From Flintibacter sp. KGMB00164 (GTDB taxonomy: Bacteria; Bacillota; Clostridia; Oscillospirales; Oscillospiraceae): 64,000 nucleotides of DNA. The DNA is taken from NCBI RefSeq assembly GCF_008727735.1, contig NZ_CP044227.1:1240001-1304000 (forward strand), in the 5' to 3' direction. The translations under genes were made by a program, and so were the position numbers. Shown here in pieces: positions 51,541-60,251 of this stretch (its first letter is position 1; every line of letters begins with the position of its first letter). The notes under the pieces were generated by a model that did not search any database, had not been told where the DNA came from, and saw only the letters and a list, made by a program, of their open reading frames with translations.

Positions 51541-52683
51541 TCATTCATCCCCGAACCGCTCAGCAGCATCTTTGTAAACAGTAATACTTTCTTCCACTTT
51601 CACTTTTTCGCTGCGAATACGGAAGTATTCCCGCAGAATGCGCTTCAGTTCCGGGTTTTCCACCTTGCGGGGCAGCAGACTGATGAACATTTCGTCATAG
51701 CTCCCATATAGCGAACCGCCCCGATTGTAGGTCTGCCATGTCACCGTAGGCTTGCGGCCCTCCGGGTCCTTGGCCAGATCAAAGAGCCACCGCTCATCCA
51801 GATCCACATAGCGTTCAATCATAAACCTTGTGTCATAGGTTCCATAGCTATAATAACCCCAGAAAATCAGAGCAATCATTCCATCCGGGCCCAGGCGTTC
51901 ATAGGTCCAGCCTTCCGGATAACAGCGGTAATGGAGCATTCCCAGCGCATTGAATAAATAGCCTTTTTGCGGCGTATCCAGAAGGGACGAATAGGTCTCA
52001 TACACCTGTTCCTTGGGCTGGGTGATGATCGCCTTCATAAAGACCGGCATCAGCCAGCTGCCGCCATAGTGTTCATTCAGTTCATCAGCCAATGCTTGCA
52101 GTCGCTCATCCGGGTTGCGGATCAGGGAGGCGGTCAGCACCACAGCGGGAATTTTCTCTTTTTCCTTGGGTGTGGCATCCCAAATGCGAAGTCCGTCCGT
52201 AATCCACCAGGAGGTACAATCATCATCAGAATAAACAGGCGTGCGTTTCAGCTGGGCGATCCGCTGGGTGTTTTCCGCCAGGAAGCGGTAGACCTCCAGC
52301 ATTTTAGGCGAGGCTTTCCCCAACATCAAATGGAAACAGAAGTTCAGTTGTTCTATATCCAGTGGCTTTGTGTCCCCCTCGTCCAGCAGCTGGGAGAGAG
52401 TCTTTAGAATAACTGGGGCAATCTGCTCCGATACACAGTCGGAGCAGGCATCCGACATGATATTGCTGCCCATCCATTTGCCCTTGACCAGTTTGGCCCA
52501 CAGTGGGGCAGCAGGGGCATACTCCAGTTGCGCCAAAGCCTTCTGAGCAGCCGTTTTGCATTTGCCCTTTTCTGTATTCACAAGCTGGAAAAGCAGTTCG
52601 CCGTTTGCTTCATCCTTGCCCAGCTCCAAAATGGCCTGTTCTCGCTTTACGCCCTTGGGAGGCAGTTGTTCCAAAGTCATCAT
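51541..52683 (-). CDS. Uncharacterised helical array protein (380 aa)
   Basis: The N-terminal half looks HEAT-like: AILELGKDEANGELLFQLVN, TAAQKALAQLEYAPAAPLWA. The second half is mixed with a striking aromatic block (ALIFWGYYSYGTYDTRFMIE). Two ATGs stand at 52683 and 52680, both after AGGAG. The family is not known to me, and no catalytic motif is seen. Confidence 0.62.
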   Translation of the reverse strand: MMTLEQLPPKGVKREQAILELGKDEANGELLFQLVNTEKGKCKTAAQKALAQLEYAPAAPLWAKLVKGKWMGSNIMSDACSDCVSEQIAPVILKTLSQLLDEGDTKPLDIEQLNFCFHLMLGKASPKMLEVYRFLAENTQRIAQLKRTPVYSDDDCTSWWITDGLRIWDATPKEKEKIPAVVLTASLIRNPDERLQALADELNEHYGGSWLMPVFMKAIITQPKEQVYETYSSLLDTPQKGYLFNALGMLHYRCYPEGWTYERLGPDGMIALIFWGYYSYGTYDTRFMIERYVDLDERWLFDLAKDPEGRKPTVTWQTYNRGGSLYGSYDEMFISLLPRKVENPELKRILREYFRIRSEKVKVEESITVYKDAAERFGDE

Positions 52684-52693
52684 TCATTTTCTC

Positions 52694-53281
52694 CTATCCC
52701 ACAATGGTGGTCTCCTTGACGACCAGATTGTCGTAATCCATGGCGATCAGTTTCCCGGCGGCCTCTGGGGTACACATGAACCAAGTGCTCACGCCCCAGG
52801 CGTCCATCCTTGTAACGGTGAAGAAGTCAGTTTGGGCAGAAACAGGTTCTCTTGCGTCAATATAGTAGTCGGAGTAGAGATACACCAGATCAACCTCCCT
52901 CTCCGGCAGCCACTTGGCCCGGCGCGCACGCGGTTTGCCGTTTTTCAGAGTCTTTTCTCTGGGGTTCTCAAACCACGCCAGTTCCTTGAGCTTCAGACCG
53001 GTGAAGGTATCCATGAGCCGCTGGCCAATCTCCCGGTGGGTAAATACTCCGCAGTCCCAGGAGCCCATCAGCCATGTCTTTATAAAGTCGCCCACCTTGC
53101 TGCCGGGAGCAGGCGGCCCGTAGACGCTCTCATCCGCCCACATGACCTCCATCTTTTCACATTGATCTGGCCGAGGACAAGACTGCTTGTTGCCATAGCG
53201 GTACATGATATTTACATAGCCATAGTCTTCTCCGGTTCGGTCATGACCGACGGCTTCTACTTTATAGGCAGTTATGGACAT
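52694..53281 (-). CDS. Uncharacterised array protein (195 aa)
   Basis: The product is beta-rich at both ends, with a basic stretch (KTLKNGKPRARRAKWLPERE) before the last strands. A conserved-looking block GSWDCGVFTHREIGQRLMDT sits at residues 68-87. ATG 53281 follows GGAGGTGG and overlaps the preceding gene by 10 nt. Not identified. Confidence 0.6.
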   Translation of the reverse strand: MSITAYKVEAVGHDRTGEDYGYVNIMYRYGNKQSCPRPDQCEKMEVMWADESVYGPPAPGSKVGDFIKTWLMGSWDCGVFTHREIGQRLMDTFTGLKLKELAWFENPREKTLKNGKPRARRAKWLPEREVDLVYLYSDYYIDAREPVSAQTDFFTVTRMDAWGVSTWFMCTPEAAGKLIAMDYDNLVVKETTIVG

Positions 53282-53667
53282 TGCAGTTCCACCTCCTGAG
53301 CCAGTACAAATCCGCACAGCCCAAGGGAAGAGTCGATGACAAATACCCGGATGTGCTCCCGTTCCATGCGCTTCCGCAGTTCCTCGATGCTGCAGCAGGC
53401 GGGAAAGCCGTAAGAGATGGTCCCGCCCAGCAGGTCTTTGTACTGCTGGAAAAACCCGTCCACGGTGATCTCGTCCATGCCGAAGAGGATGTTGTCCTGG
53501 ATCACATTTTCAAACCAGTGGGCCAGCAGGCCGGTGAAGCGAACGGATACTTTCTCTCCGGTCTCGGTCTGGGTATCCATGTGCAGGGTGTGGGCTTCAA
53601 AGTCAGCGCAGTAGCGAAGGACTCTGTTGTCGTGCAGGCCATCAAAAGAACAAATCAGTGTACTCAC
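53272..53667 (-). CDS. Small array protein with GTG start (131 aa)
   Basis: It begins with the GTG at 53667 (GAGGAGG 7 nt away), overlapping the previous stop as GTGA. The frame remains open further upstream, but that part reads against the 70-residue gene. The sequence STLICSFDGLHDNRVLRYCA continues with RFTGLLAHWFENVIQDNILF, an alpha/beta immunity-like pattern I cannot name. Confidence 0.6.
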   Translation of the reverse strand: MSTLICSFDGLHDNRVLRYCADFEAHTLHMDTQTETGEKVSVRFTGLLAHWFENVIQDNILFGMDEITVDGFFQQYKDLLGGTISYGFPACCSIEELRKRMEREHIRVFVIDSSLGLCGFVLAQEVELQCP

Positions 53668-53876
53668 AGGGATTCCTCCTCGTCCATGAGCTGCTCCTGG
53701 ACTTCTTTGGGCAGGTCGTTCCATAAAATGTCGTATGTAAAATCCCGAATCTCCGGGTAACACTCCCGCGCAGTCTTTTCTGCCGTCTCCCGATCCAGGT
53801 AGTGCATCTCTTGGTGGAAAAACCAGTTGAGCTTTTCCATCAGCCGATAGAGGCGGATCTGTTCTTCTTGGGTCAT
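53664..53876 (-). CDS. Small helical array protein (70 aa)
   Basis: MTQEEQIRLYRLMEKLNWFF and DRETAEKTARECYPEIRDFT give an all-helical acidic protein. ATG 53876 follows GAGGAGG. A longer open frame to 54017 is not credible, because it covers the next gene. Confidence 0.6.
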   Translation of the reverse strand: MTQEEQIRLYRLMEKLNWFFHQEMHYLDRETAEKTARECYPEIRDFTYDILWNDLPKEVQEQLMDEEESL

Positions 53877-53917
53877 GAGACACCTCCTCGGATTAGCAAA
53901 GGATCGAATAGCTGTAC

Positions 53918-54457
53918 TTACGCCAACTCCGCATCCAATATCTGGACTGGTTTTCCTTTCTCGTTCACATAGTAAAGGGCGATATAGTCGATGCCGTCCC
54001 GCTTGACCTGTTCCCAAGGCATACGCTCGCCGTTGATCAGTTCCACAGTATCCGCCTCATCCGGTTCGAAGTCTTCTTTTTCGTCCTCGTAGTCCACGCT
54101 GTACCCCAGCTCCAGCACCAGCTTGGAAACAGGGATCTCATACCGCTTGAGGGGACGGTGTTCCAGCTCGGATGGATCATGTTCATCGCAGAACATATTG
54201 TCGTAGCCATGCCGTCCACCGTCAAAGATGACGAATTCCTCGTCGCTCTCCGGGTCACGAGCTGTCACAAGTTCGGGAGCGAAATAACTGGGAACAATAT
54301 ATAGCTGTGGTTCTTCGTTTAAGGTCAACAGGTCACCGTAGTACCAAACCTCCAGCAGTTCATTGCCAGTGGTAGAACACAATGTCACGGTGGGCAGGCG
54401 TTTCTGTGCCCACTCCTTCACATGGCCGGTGAGCCAGGTAGGATATTTTTCACTCAT
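53918..54457 (-). CDS. Uncharacterised acidic array protein (179 aa)
   Basis: The protein starts SEKYPTWLTGHVKEWAQKRL and has strands (LCSTTGNELLEVWYYGDLLT) and a highly acidic stretch (VDYEDEKEDFEPDEADTVEL). High acidity is common among proteins that mimic nucleic acid, but this is speculation. AAGGAGG precedes ATG. Confidence 0.6.
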   Translation of the reverse strand: MSEKYPTWLTGHVKEWAQKRLPTVTLCSTTGNELLEVWYYGDLLTLNEEPQLYIVPSYFAPELVTARDPESDEEFVIFDGGRHGYDNMFCDEHDPSELEHRPLKRYEIPVSKLVLELGYSVDYEDEKEDFEPDEADTVELINGERMPWEQVKRDGIDYIALYYVNEKGKPVQILDAELA

Positions 54458-54469
54458 CGTTCGTCCTCC

Positions 54470-54694
54470 TTACAGCACCCAGGACATGATGCTGGTCACA
54501 ATCAGCACGATTCCCAGTAGGAAGAAGATCACCCGCCTGGAGCCGCGGCCATAGCGGTGAGAGTCCGGCTTACCGGTGGGGTCACAGAGCCAGTTCCAGT
54601 TCATGATGGCCCCAATCAGCAGGACAGCGCCAATGATCAGTGTCACCAAATTCCAATGCTCCTGTAAAAAAGCCGTGATCTGCTCGCTGTTCAT
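54470..54694 (-). CDS. Imm17 family two-helix membrane immunity protein
   Basis: The 74 residues form two membrane helices (LVTLIIGAVLLIGAIMNW and VIFFLLGIVLIVTSIMSWVL) joined by a polar loop with NWNWLCDPTGKPDSHRYGRG. That is the Imm17 plan. It is the only clear membrane protein of the array, so it would guard the membrane. GAGGAGG precedes the ATG. Confidence 0.75.
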   Translation of the reverse strand: MNSEQITAFLQEHWNLVTLIIGAVLLIGAIMNWNWLCDPTGKPDSHRYGRGSRRVIFFLLGIVLIVTSIMSWVL

Positions 54695-54712
54695 TTAGGT
54701 TTCCTCCTCTGC

Positions 54713-55555
54713 TTATCCCTGTATATCAGCGTCAACGGGGCCTTTTTTCAGCGTTCCATCCACAGTGATCACATGGCCCCAGAACATATCGTCGTCTTCA
54801 TACCAGGCGGTAAAACGGCTGCCGGGAGATACTGTAAACTCGGTGAGCAGGATACGCCGGGCGAACTCATCCTCGGTGATGGGATCTTTCTCCGGGTCCC
54901 GGTCGGTCTGGTCATTGTCCGCCAGCCATTCGTTGGCCTGAGCAGTGAGCTTCTGGGCAGCCATCGCTCGCAGGGACTTGTCCCAGACTTCCTGATCTGC
55001 CAGCAGTTTCTTCATCACATTGGTGACACGGGTCCAGGAGGCTTTCTTTTCAATCTCTACATCCAACGAGATTTGGACTTCTTTTCCCATCCACCGGCAG
55101 GTCCCGTTGAACATACTCATTTCACGATCCAGCGTGAGGGTCCCCAGCACTTCGTCCTCCAGAAGAATGGGCTTTGTGTATTCCGCCCAAATCTCCTCCA
55201 GTGCCGGACAGGATACGCCTTCCTCCAGTACCTCCGTGACATACCACTGAGGTTCGTAGAGGGCATCACCTTTCCAGCCACGGGTCTTGATCCGGTAGAT
55301 CTGGCCCTTGGCAAACCGCTTGGAATAGTCGCCGGCTTCCTGCTCCTTGTCCGTCAGCGGCCAGCTCAGGTAGCATCGACCGGAGATCACCTCTCCGGTC
55401 TGGACATCCGCCATGGCGAGGGCATGGGTATGCGCCGCCCAAAAGGTATCCAGAAAGGTTTTGTCCGCGCTGACACCGTCCTGAATCAGTACCAGCTTTT
55501 CCTCATTTTCCGGGGCGTACAGGGCAATAAAGTCCTTGACCGTTCTCTTTTTCAT
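54713..55555 (-). CDS. DUF2262 family protein, second paralogue
   Basis: The 280-residue protein keeps the same domain order as 48353-49192: LGTLTLDREMSMFNGTCRWM GKEV, SWTRVTNVMKKLLADQEVWD, PITEDEFARRILLTEFTVSP and the tail TVDGTLKKGPVDADIQG. N-terminal residues differ more, as expected if that half decides partner choice. AAGGAG precedes ATG. Confidence 0.8.
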   Translation of the reverse strand: MKKRTVKDFIALYAPENEEKLVLIQDGVSADKTFLDTFWAAHTHALAMADVQTGEVISGRCYLSWPLTDKEQEAGDYSKRFAKGQIYRIKTRGWKGDALYEPQWYVTEVLEEGVSCPALEEIWAEYTKPILLEDEVLGTLTLDREMSMFNGTCRWMGKEVQISLDVEIEKKASWTRVTNVMKKLLADQEVWDKSLRAMAAQKLTAQANEWLADNDQTDRDPEKDPITEDEFARRILLTEFTVSPGSRFTAWYEDDDMFWGHVITVDGTLKKGPVDADIQG

Positions 55556-55565
55556 GGCGTTCTCC

Positions 55566-56948
55566 TTACGAAAATACTTGCTGGTATTTCTCTTTCAGTT
55601 CCTTCGGCGCCGACTTGATGACCTTGATGCCGCCGTTTTCGGAGGACGAGCCCCAGATGGCCCAGAGCAGGCTCCGCCAAGCGATGGCCCGGAATTTCGG
55701 GTCCTTGTCCTCTTCCGGCAGGAGATAAGCGAAAAAGCGGCGTTTGACTGTCAGCAGCGCATCCAGGCTTTCCGCATTGGCAATCAAGCTGCGGAATTCC
55801 TTGGCAGGCTTCAGCCACTGCATAGACAATGCGCCCCGTACCAATACGCCCAGTGTCCATGTTTGGAAACCAAACTTCCGGATCAAGGCATGAAGGAATT
55901 TCTCTTGCAGGGAGGAGTGCTCGTCGTCGCAGATATCCAAATACTCTGCCACCAGCGGCGCCCACTGTTCTCCCTCCAGCCCTAGAGCGAACACAGCAAA
56001 AGAGCCAGGCATGGCGCAGGCTTCATCCGCGAGGTTTTGGTACCACTCATACTCCCGCATAGCCAGACGAGCGTATCGCTCTATAGCCGGATGCAGATTG
56101 GGGCGTTGCACAGCGCAGGCAAAGAGCTGATTGACTCCTTTCTTGGGCAAGCCGGGAATGGGCAGATAGATTTTCTCCTTTTCTCTGAACTCCACCGAGT
56201 AACTGCGGGGGAATTCCTCCTGCTCCAGCACCGCACACAGGTAGTCCAGGATTTCAGCATAGCACTCCTCCGTGGAGTCCCTGGCGGTGATGCGGATAGT
56301 AGCAAACGCATCATTGGCCGATGCGATGAAATGCTCCGTCTTACGCTGCTGGATTTCCTTTGGTAATTTGCCGCTGCCGGCTGTTTTCAGCTGCTTCACC
56401 ATATCTGGGCGGAGCTGGGAAACCAGGCCGAGGATGTGTTCAGTCGTGAGGGATTCAAAACTCTGCCCATACACGGTATGGCAGATAGCCACATAGCAGG
56501 CAAAGCGCAGTAGACCTTCGTCCACATCCTCCGGACGCAATTCCGGCAGTACTGTGCAGGGCGGAAAGACGGTAAACCCATCTTCCCGCTCTCCCACAAG
56601 GAAGTAGCGTTCCTGCACCTGCTTTTCTATGTACTTCTCCAACTTATAGCGGATCTCTTGCCAGCCCACCAGTCGCCGCATGGCATCGCAGAGGGAAACA
56701 GCATCCTCGCAGGGAAATTCCTTCAGCAGCAGCCGTGAAAGATACCGCTCCAGCAGCTGATCCGGAAGAAACGGTGTCCCGTTGTGATTTCGCACCACAG
56801 TCGGGTAGGCGGAGTGATTTTCACGGGCGGTGCCGTTCAGCACATCCCGAATGCAGAGATCCGCCTCCGCCAGTACCTCCGGTGAAGTGTCCGGCTTGTG
56901 GATCAGATAGTAGCGGTCATGCACGCCGTCGCGCTTTGGCAAACTCAT
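55566..56948 (-). CDS. DUF6138 family protein, second of tandem pair
   Basis: The 460-residue protein is a tandem paralogue of the next upstream gene. Shared blocks are LRFACYVAICHTVYGQSFES, KTEHFIASANDAFATIRITA, PGLPKKGVNQLFACAVQRPN and CDDEHSSLQEKFLHALIRKF. The starts MSLPKRDG and MSLPKRNS are nearly the same. It overlaps the upstream stop as ATGA. Function of the family is unknown to me. Confidence 0.78.
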   Translation of the reverse strand: MSLPKRDGVHDRYYLIHKPDTSPEVLAEADLCIRDVLNGTARENHSAYPTVVRNHNGTPFLPDQLLERYLSRLLLKEFPCEDAVSLCDAMRRLVGWQEIRYKLEKYIEKQVQERYFLVGEREDGFTVFPPCTVLPELRPEDVDEGLLRFACYVAICHTVYGQSFESLTTEHILGLVSQLRPDMVKQLKTAGSGKLPKEIQQRKTEHFIASANDAFATIRITARDSTEECYAEILDYLCAVLEQEEFPRSYSVEFREKEKIYLPIPGLPKKGVNQLFACAVQRPNLHPAIERYARLAMREYEWYQNLADEACAMPGSFAVFALGLEGEQWAPLVAEYLDICDDEHSSLQEKFLHALIRKFGFQTWTLGVLVRGALSMQWLKPAKEFRSLIANAESLDALLTVKRRFFAYLLPEEDKDPKFRAIAWRSLLWAIWGSSSENGGIKVIKSAPKELKEKYQQVFS

Positions 56949-58420
56949 GGCAGGTTACCTCTTTTTTCCGGGTTCTCCACTATCGGAATAAAAATCTGTT
57001 GGTAAAGCTCTCTCAGTTCCTCCGGAGCTGCTTCTACCACTTTCTGACCACCCTTGGCGCTGGCTTTGCCCCAGATCACATAGCAGACCGTTTCCCATGC
57101 GTATTGCAGCACTTCCTCCGGGCTGGCTTTTGATTCCTCGGCGGGTTCCTCGTCCTCCTCATCATCGTCATCTTCGTCGGAGGAAAAACCGCTTGGAACG
57201 ATCTCGGACAGATGGATTTTTGCCTCCAGCAGAGCGTCCAGGCTTTCTACATTTGCCATCCACGCGGCATAGTCCTTGGAATACTTCATGTTCTGCATGG
57301 ACAGCACACCCCGGACAAACATAGGGACGGTGTCGGCGGTAAATCCAAACTGTTTCACATACTCCCGGAGGAATTTTTCCTGTAAGTGGGAGTGCTCATC
57401 ATCGCAGAGATCGAGATAATCCCATACCAGCTGCCGCCACTCTTGCCCCAGCATTCCCAGGGCGAACACGGCAAAACTTCCGGGGAGCGCGCACTGCTCA
57501 TCGCTGAGATTGGTGTACTGCTCATATTGCCTCATGGCAAGCCGGGCGTACCGTTCCATCAGGGAGTGGAGGCCGGGGTACTGCACGGCACAGGCAAAGA
57601 GCTGGTTTACTCCCTTTTTGGGCAGGCCTGTGATGGGAAGATAACTCTTTTCCGGCCCTTTGAACTCCACCGCATAGCTGCGGGGAAAATCCTCCTGCTC
57701 CAGAAGCTCACACAGGTAGTTCAGCACTTCACGGCAGCATTCCTCCGTGTTGTCCCTGGCAGTGATTCGGATAACGGCAAAGGCATCGTTGGCCGATGCG
57801 GTGAAGTGCTCTGTTTTCCTTTTTTGCAGAGAGATCGGTAGCCTGCCGGTTCCATTTTCCCGGAGCTTTTTCACCATATCAGGACGGACTTTCTCCACCA
57901 ATCCAAAGAGGTAATTGGTGTCCAGATACTCAAAGTCCATACCATATACCTTATAGCTCACTGCCACATAGCAGGCGAAACGCAGTAGCGGCTCCGGGAC
58001 CTCCTCTGCACGGATACCTGGTTTCAGGGAGTACTCCCGACTCCAGCGGTGGTCATCTTCACGACCGGTCACGACAAAATACTTCTCCTGCAGCTCCTGT
58101 TCCAACAGGCCAAGTAAATAGTAGTCAATTTCACCCCACCGGCTCTGGCGGCGCAGGTTTTCGCTGAAAGCAATGGCCTTTTCCGCGTCAAGGGTCTCGG
58201 CCTGCTGCGCTTCGGTCCATTTTCTCACCAGAGCGTGCACCTCAAAGGGTGCGCCTTCGCTGCTGACCACTACCGGCGGCCAGAGGGAATCAAGCCGCGT
58301 GATTCTCCCGTCAATGGCATCCTGGATACACTGGTCAAAGAGCGGTTGCAGTTCTTCCTGTACCTCGGGCTTCATCCAGTAACAGCGTCCGTCCGCACTA
58401 TTGCGTTTTGGTAAACTCAT
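56945..58420 (-). CDS. DUF6138 family protein, first of tandem pair
   Basis: The 491-residue protein has the blocks listed for its paralogue (KTEHFTASANDAFAVIRITA; GLPKKGVNQLFACAVQ) plus an acidic insertion near residue 400 (SSDEDDDDEEDEEPAEESK) that the other lacks. GAGAGGAG precedes ATG. The tandem pair probably arose by duplication; the centre is kept better than both ends. Confidence 0.78.
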   Translation of the reverse strand: MSLPKRNSADGRCYWMKPEVQEELQPLFDQCIQDAIDGRITRLDSLWPPVVVSSEGAPFEVHALVRKWTEAQQAETLDAEKAIAFSENLRRQSRWGEIDYYLLGLLEQELQEKYFVVTGREDDHRWSREYSLKPGIRAEEVPEPLLRFACYVAVSYKVYGMDFEYLDTNYLFGLVEKVRPDMVKKLRENGTGRLPISLQKRKTEHFTASANDAFAVIRITARDNTEECCREVLNYLCELLEQEDFPRSYAVEFKGPEKSYLPITGLPKKGVNQLFACAVQYPGLHSLMERYARLAMRQYEQYTNLSDEQCALPGSFAVFALGMLGQEWRQLVWDYLDLCDDEHSHLQEKFLREYVKQFGFTADTVPMFVRGVLSMQNMKYSKDYAAWMANVESLDALLEAKIHLSEIVPSGFSSDEDDDDEEDEEPAEESKASPEEVLQYAWETVCYVIWGKASAKGGQKVVEAAPEELRELYQQIFIPIVENPEKRGNLP

Positions 58421-58434
58421 GAGATGCTCTCCTC

Positions 58435-59550
58435 TCAGGTCTGCTGATGCTGCATGGATACGATATGGCAGTCCGGGCAGAACTCCACATAGAGCGTGCC
58501 CTCCGCACAGTCAAACACTGTATCCCACTGAATTTGGGCCAGATATTTCATGGGCTTGCCGCAGTGAGGACAGGTCGTATATTCCGCGTCCTGCACCCAG
58601 TTGCCAAAGCCGCCAATGGTATTCACATCCTGGCAGGCCGCGCCATAGAATAGGGGCGCCGGCGCCTTACCCAGCACAAAGGGATTTTCGGTGAGAGCCT
58701 TGTAGTCCTCGGGACTGACATAGCAATCCGTCTTCTCCGCCCCGTCAAAGAGTTCGGAGGGAAAGACCTCCACGCCGCCATCCAGGGTGAACCGGTTGAA
58801 GGCGGGGCCTTTGAGAAATCCCACACAGCTGGGGCAGCAGGTGGCGGTCAGGATGCCGTCCAGTCCCAGGAACCGGAGCCGCTCATCCCGGCCGTCCAAT
58901 ACCAGCATGTCCACCATGCGCCCGCCACAGTGGGGGCATGTGTCCTCCCTTGCCCGGCCAATGCGGACGGGAGATTTCTCACCGGTGGTTCCTTTGACCA
59001 TAGGATAGCAGGTGTCGAAGTTGAGTTGGATTTTCTGGCCCTCTTTGTCGAAAGTCCAGCCACCGATCTGAGCATAGCTGGATGGGTCCACATAGAGGCA
59101 CTTGCGCCAGGGCCGGGGATTTCGCTCCAGCTCCAGCAGAGTCTCCATTGCCTTGTCATCTCCCTGCATAGCAAGGCAACTCATCAGGTTGGAGGCCGCG
59201 CTGGAATATTCCGCGGACAACAGCGCATGAATCAGACCATCCCGCACATCGGCGGGAGCATGATAATAGATTTCACAGGGCCAGAACACCTCTGCGGCCA
59301 GTGCCGCCCGCTGGATTTCCGGGTCGATGGCATCCCGGTACCCCAGCAGCTGCCAGAAGTCGGTGAACTCCGGGTCTTCCATCTCCGCCAGCCGCTGGAT
59401 GTTCTGAATCAGGTTTCCCTGCTTCGCTGTGATTTGTTCCGGTGTCCAGGCAAGAGCAGCCTTCCGCTCCTGTTCAGATTTGCATTTCCAGCACAATCCC
59501 TCATAGCCCAAAGAGGTCCCACAGCCGGGGCAGATGTAGTTTAGACTCAT
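58435..59550 (-). CDS. Zinc-ribbon plus DUF1963-like protein, first gene of the array
   Basis: The 371-residue protein opens with a zinc ribbon (CPGCGTSLGYEGLCWKC), has a second (CPHCGGRM with CCPSC) and a third (CPHCGKPM with CPDC). The last part, NTIGGFGNWVQDAEYTTCPH followed by KYLAQIQWDTVFDCAEGT LYVEF, resembles DUF1963/YwqG proteins. It is the gene nearest the array's promoter. AAAGGAG is about 10 nt before the ATG and only 18 nt from the leader terminator. Confidence 0.68.
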   Translation of the reverse strand: MSLNYICPGCGTSLGYEGLCWKCKSEQERKAALAWTPEQITAKQGNLIQNIQRLAEMEDPEFTDFWQLLGYRDAIDPEIQRAALAAEVFWPCEIYYHAPADVRDGLIHALLSAEYSSAASNLMSCLAMQGDDKAMETLLELERNPRPWRKCLYVDPSSYAQIGGWTFDKEGQKIQLNFDTCYPMVKGTTGEKSPVRIGRAREDTCPHCGGRMVDMLVLDGRDERLRFLGLDGILTATCCPSCVGFLKGPAFNRFTLDGGVEVFPSELFDGAEKTDCYVSPEDYKALTENPFVLGKAPAPLFYGAACQDVNTIGGFGNWVQDAEYTTCPHCGKPMKYLAQIQWDTVFDCAEGTLYVEFCPDCHIVSMQHQQT

Positions 59551-59576
59551 ATTTCTTAACTCCTTTCCAAAGGTAG

Positions 59577-59625
59577 AAAAACGCCCCGCGACACCCTGTC
59601 ACTTGGACAGGCTGACGCAGGGCGT
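59577..59625 (-). terminator. Leader terminator (attenuator) ahead of the immunity array
   Basis: Read on the minus strand, ACGCCCTGCG pairs with CGCGGGGCGT (one mismatch) around an inner CCTGTC/GACAGG stem, and TTTTT follows. It lies between the only visible promoter and the first gene's ribosome site, so array transcription must pass through it. Confidence 0.75.
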
Positions 59626-59646
59626 GAAAAGGCCGCAAGAAAGAAG

Positions 59647-59668
59647 CCACATCTGCCCCCAGATGTGG
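59647..59668 (-). promoter_or_regulatory. Leader hairpin upstream of the attenuator
   Basis: CCACATCTG and CAGATGTGG form a perfect 9-bp stem with a CCCC (minus: GGGG) loop. It could pause polymerase or serve as a recognition element for an antiterminator. A second inverted repeat (ACGCATG and CATGCGT) lies near 59760-59777. Confidence 0.5.
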
Positions 59669-59801
59669 TTTCCTCCACAGGCAAAATCCATTTTTTATAT
59701 AGAATCAAAGTTATCTTTAACTGATTGGTGTACATCTCCCAAAAACTTCCGCCTACATCACGCATGATTCCATGCGTACAGTGTAAGTTGCTTGTGATAT
59801 T

Positions 59802-59829
59802 TTTATATATGGTTAGTTACTTCTTTCAA
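59802..59829 (-). promoter_or_regulatory. Putative promoter of the immunity array
   Basis: On the minus strand TTGAAA (59829-59824) and TATAAA (59807-59802) are 16 bp apart. Transcription would start near 59795 and give a leader of about 245 nt. From 59830 to 59983 I see AT-rich sequence without other features. Confidence 0.55.
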
Positions 59830-59983
59830 ATCATAAGGTTGGATGGTTCTTTTCCATCATACCTAATTACATGGAAATTATCAACTAAAACTTGAATCGA
59901 AAAATCCCAGAAACAGTTCTCTGTTAGGGAAACACATAGATGATGGCTGACAACGGGCGTACCAATTTTTAGCACGCAATAAA

Positions 59984-60122
59984 CAAAGAGGTAGAATTTT
60001 CTTTTTTGTATTATTTCTAATACTTTATAGTCGTTTTTGCTCCATTCCGCTCACTCTTTAGCACTCTTCGGATGGACTGTTTCCGTGTGTTCTGAGCCGC
60101 ACTGTGGCTGAAAATGTGGTCA
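59984..60122. repeat. Right copy of the ~140-bp array-flanking direct repeat
   Basis: It matches 17517-17654 block by block in the same orientation (TTTATAGTC, GCTCCA, TTTCCGTGT and ATGTGGTCA are exact). The 3' inverted repeat after TGGTCA seen at the two other copies is lost here. Confidence 0.65.
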
Positions 60123-60213
60123 GCGCAACGATTGAGGGGTCCTGCATCTCTACCTCACAGGATGGTTTTAGTACACTGTTAACAAAGATAAGAAATCTAC
60201 CAAGGAGCAGGAA

Positions 60214-60244
60214 AGCCCGGCCCGTGATTGACACAGGTCGGGCT
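60214..60244 (-). terminator. Terminator after the zinc-ribbon gene at 60252
   Basis: On the minus strand AGCCCG and CGGGCT with an inner CCTGTG/CACGGG pairing form a stem followed by a short T run, 8 nt after the stop. Confidence 0.55.
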
Positions 60245-60251
60245 GCTGCGT

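Noticed and set aside
59556-59765. 69-codon open frame in the array leader as a leader peptide
   Set aside because: It spans the hairpins, has no ribosome site, and shows no run of one amino acid that would explain ribosome-mediated attenuation.
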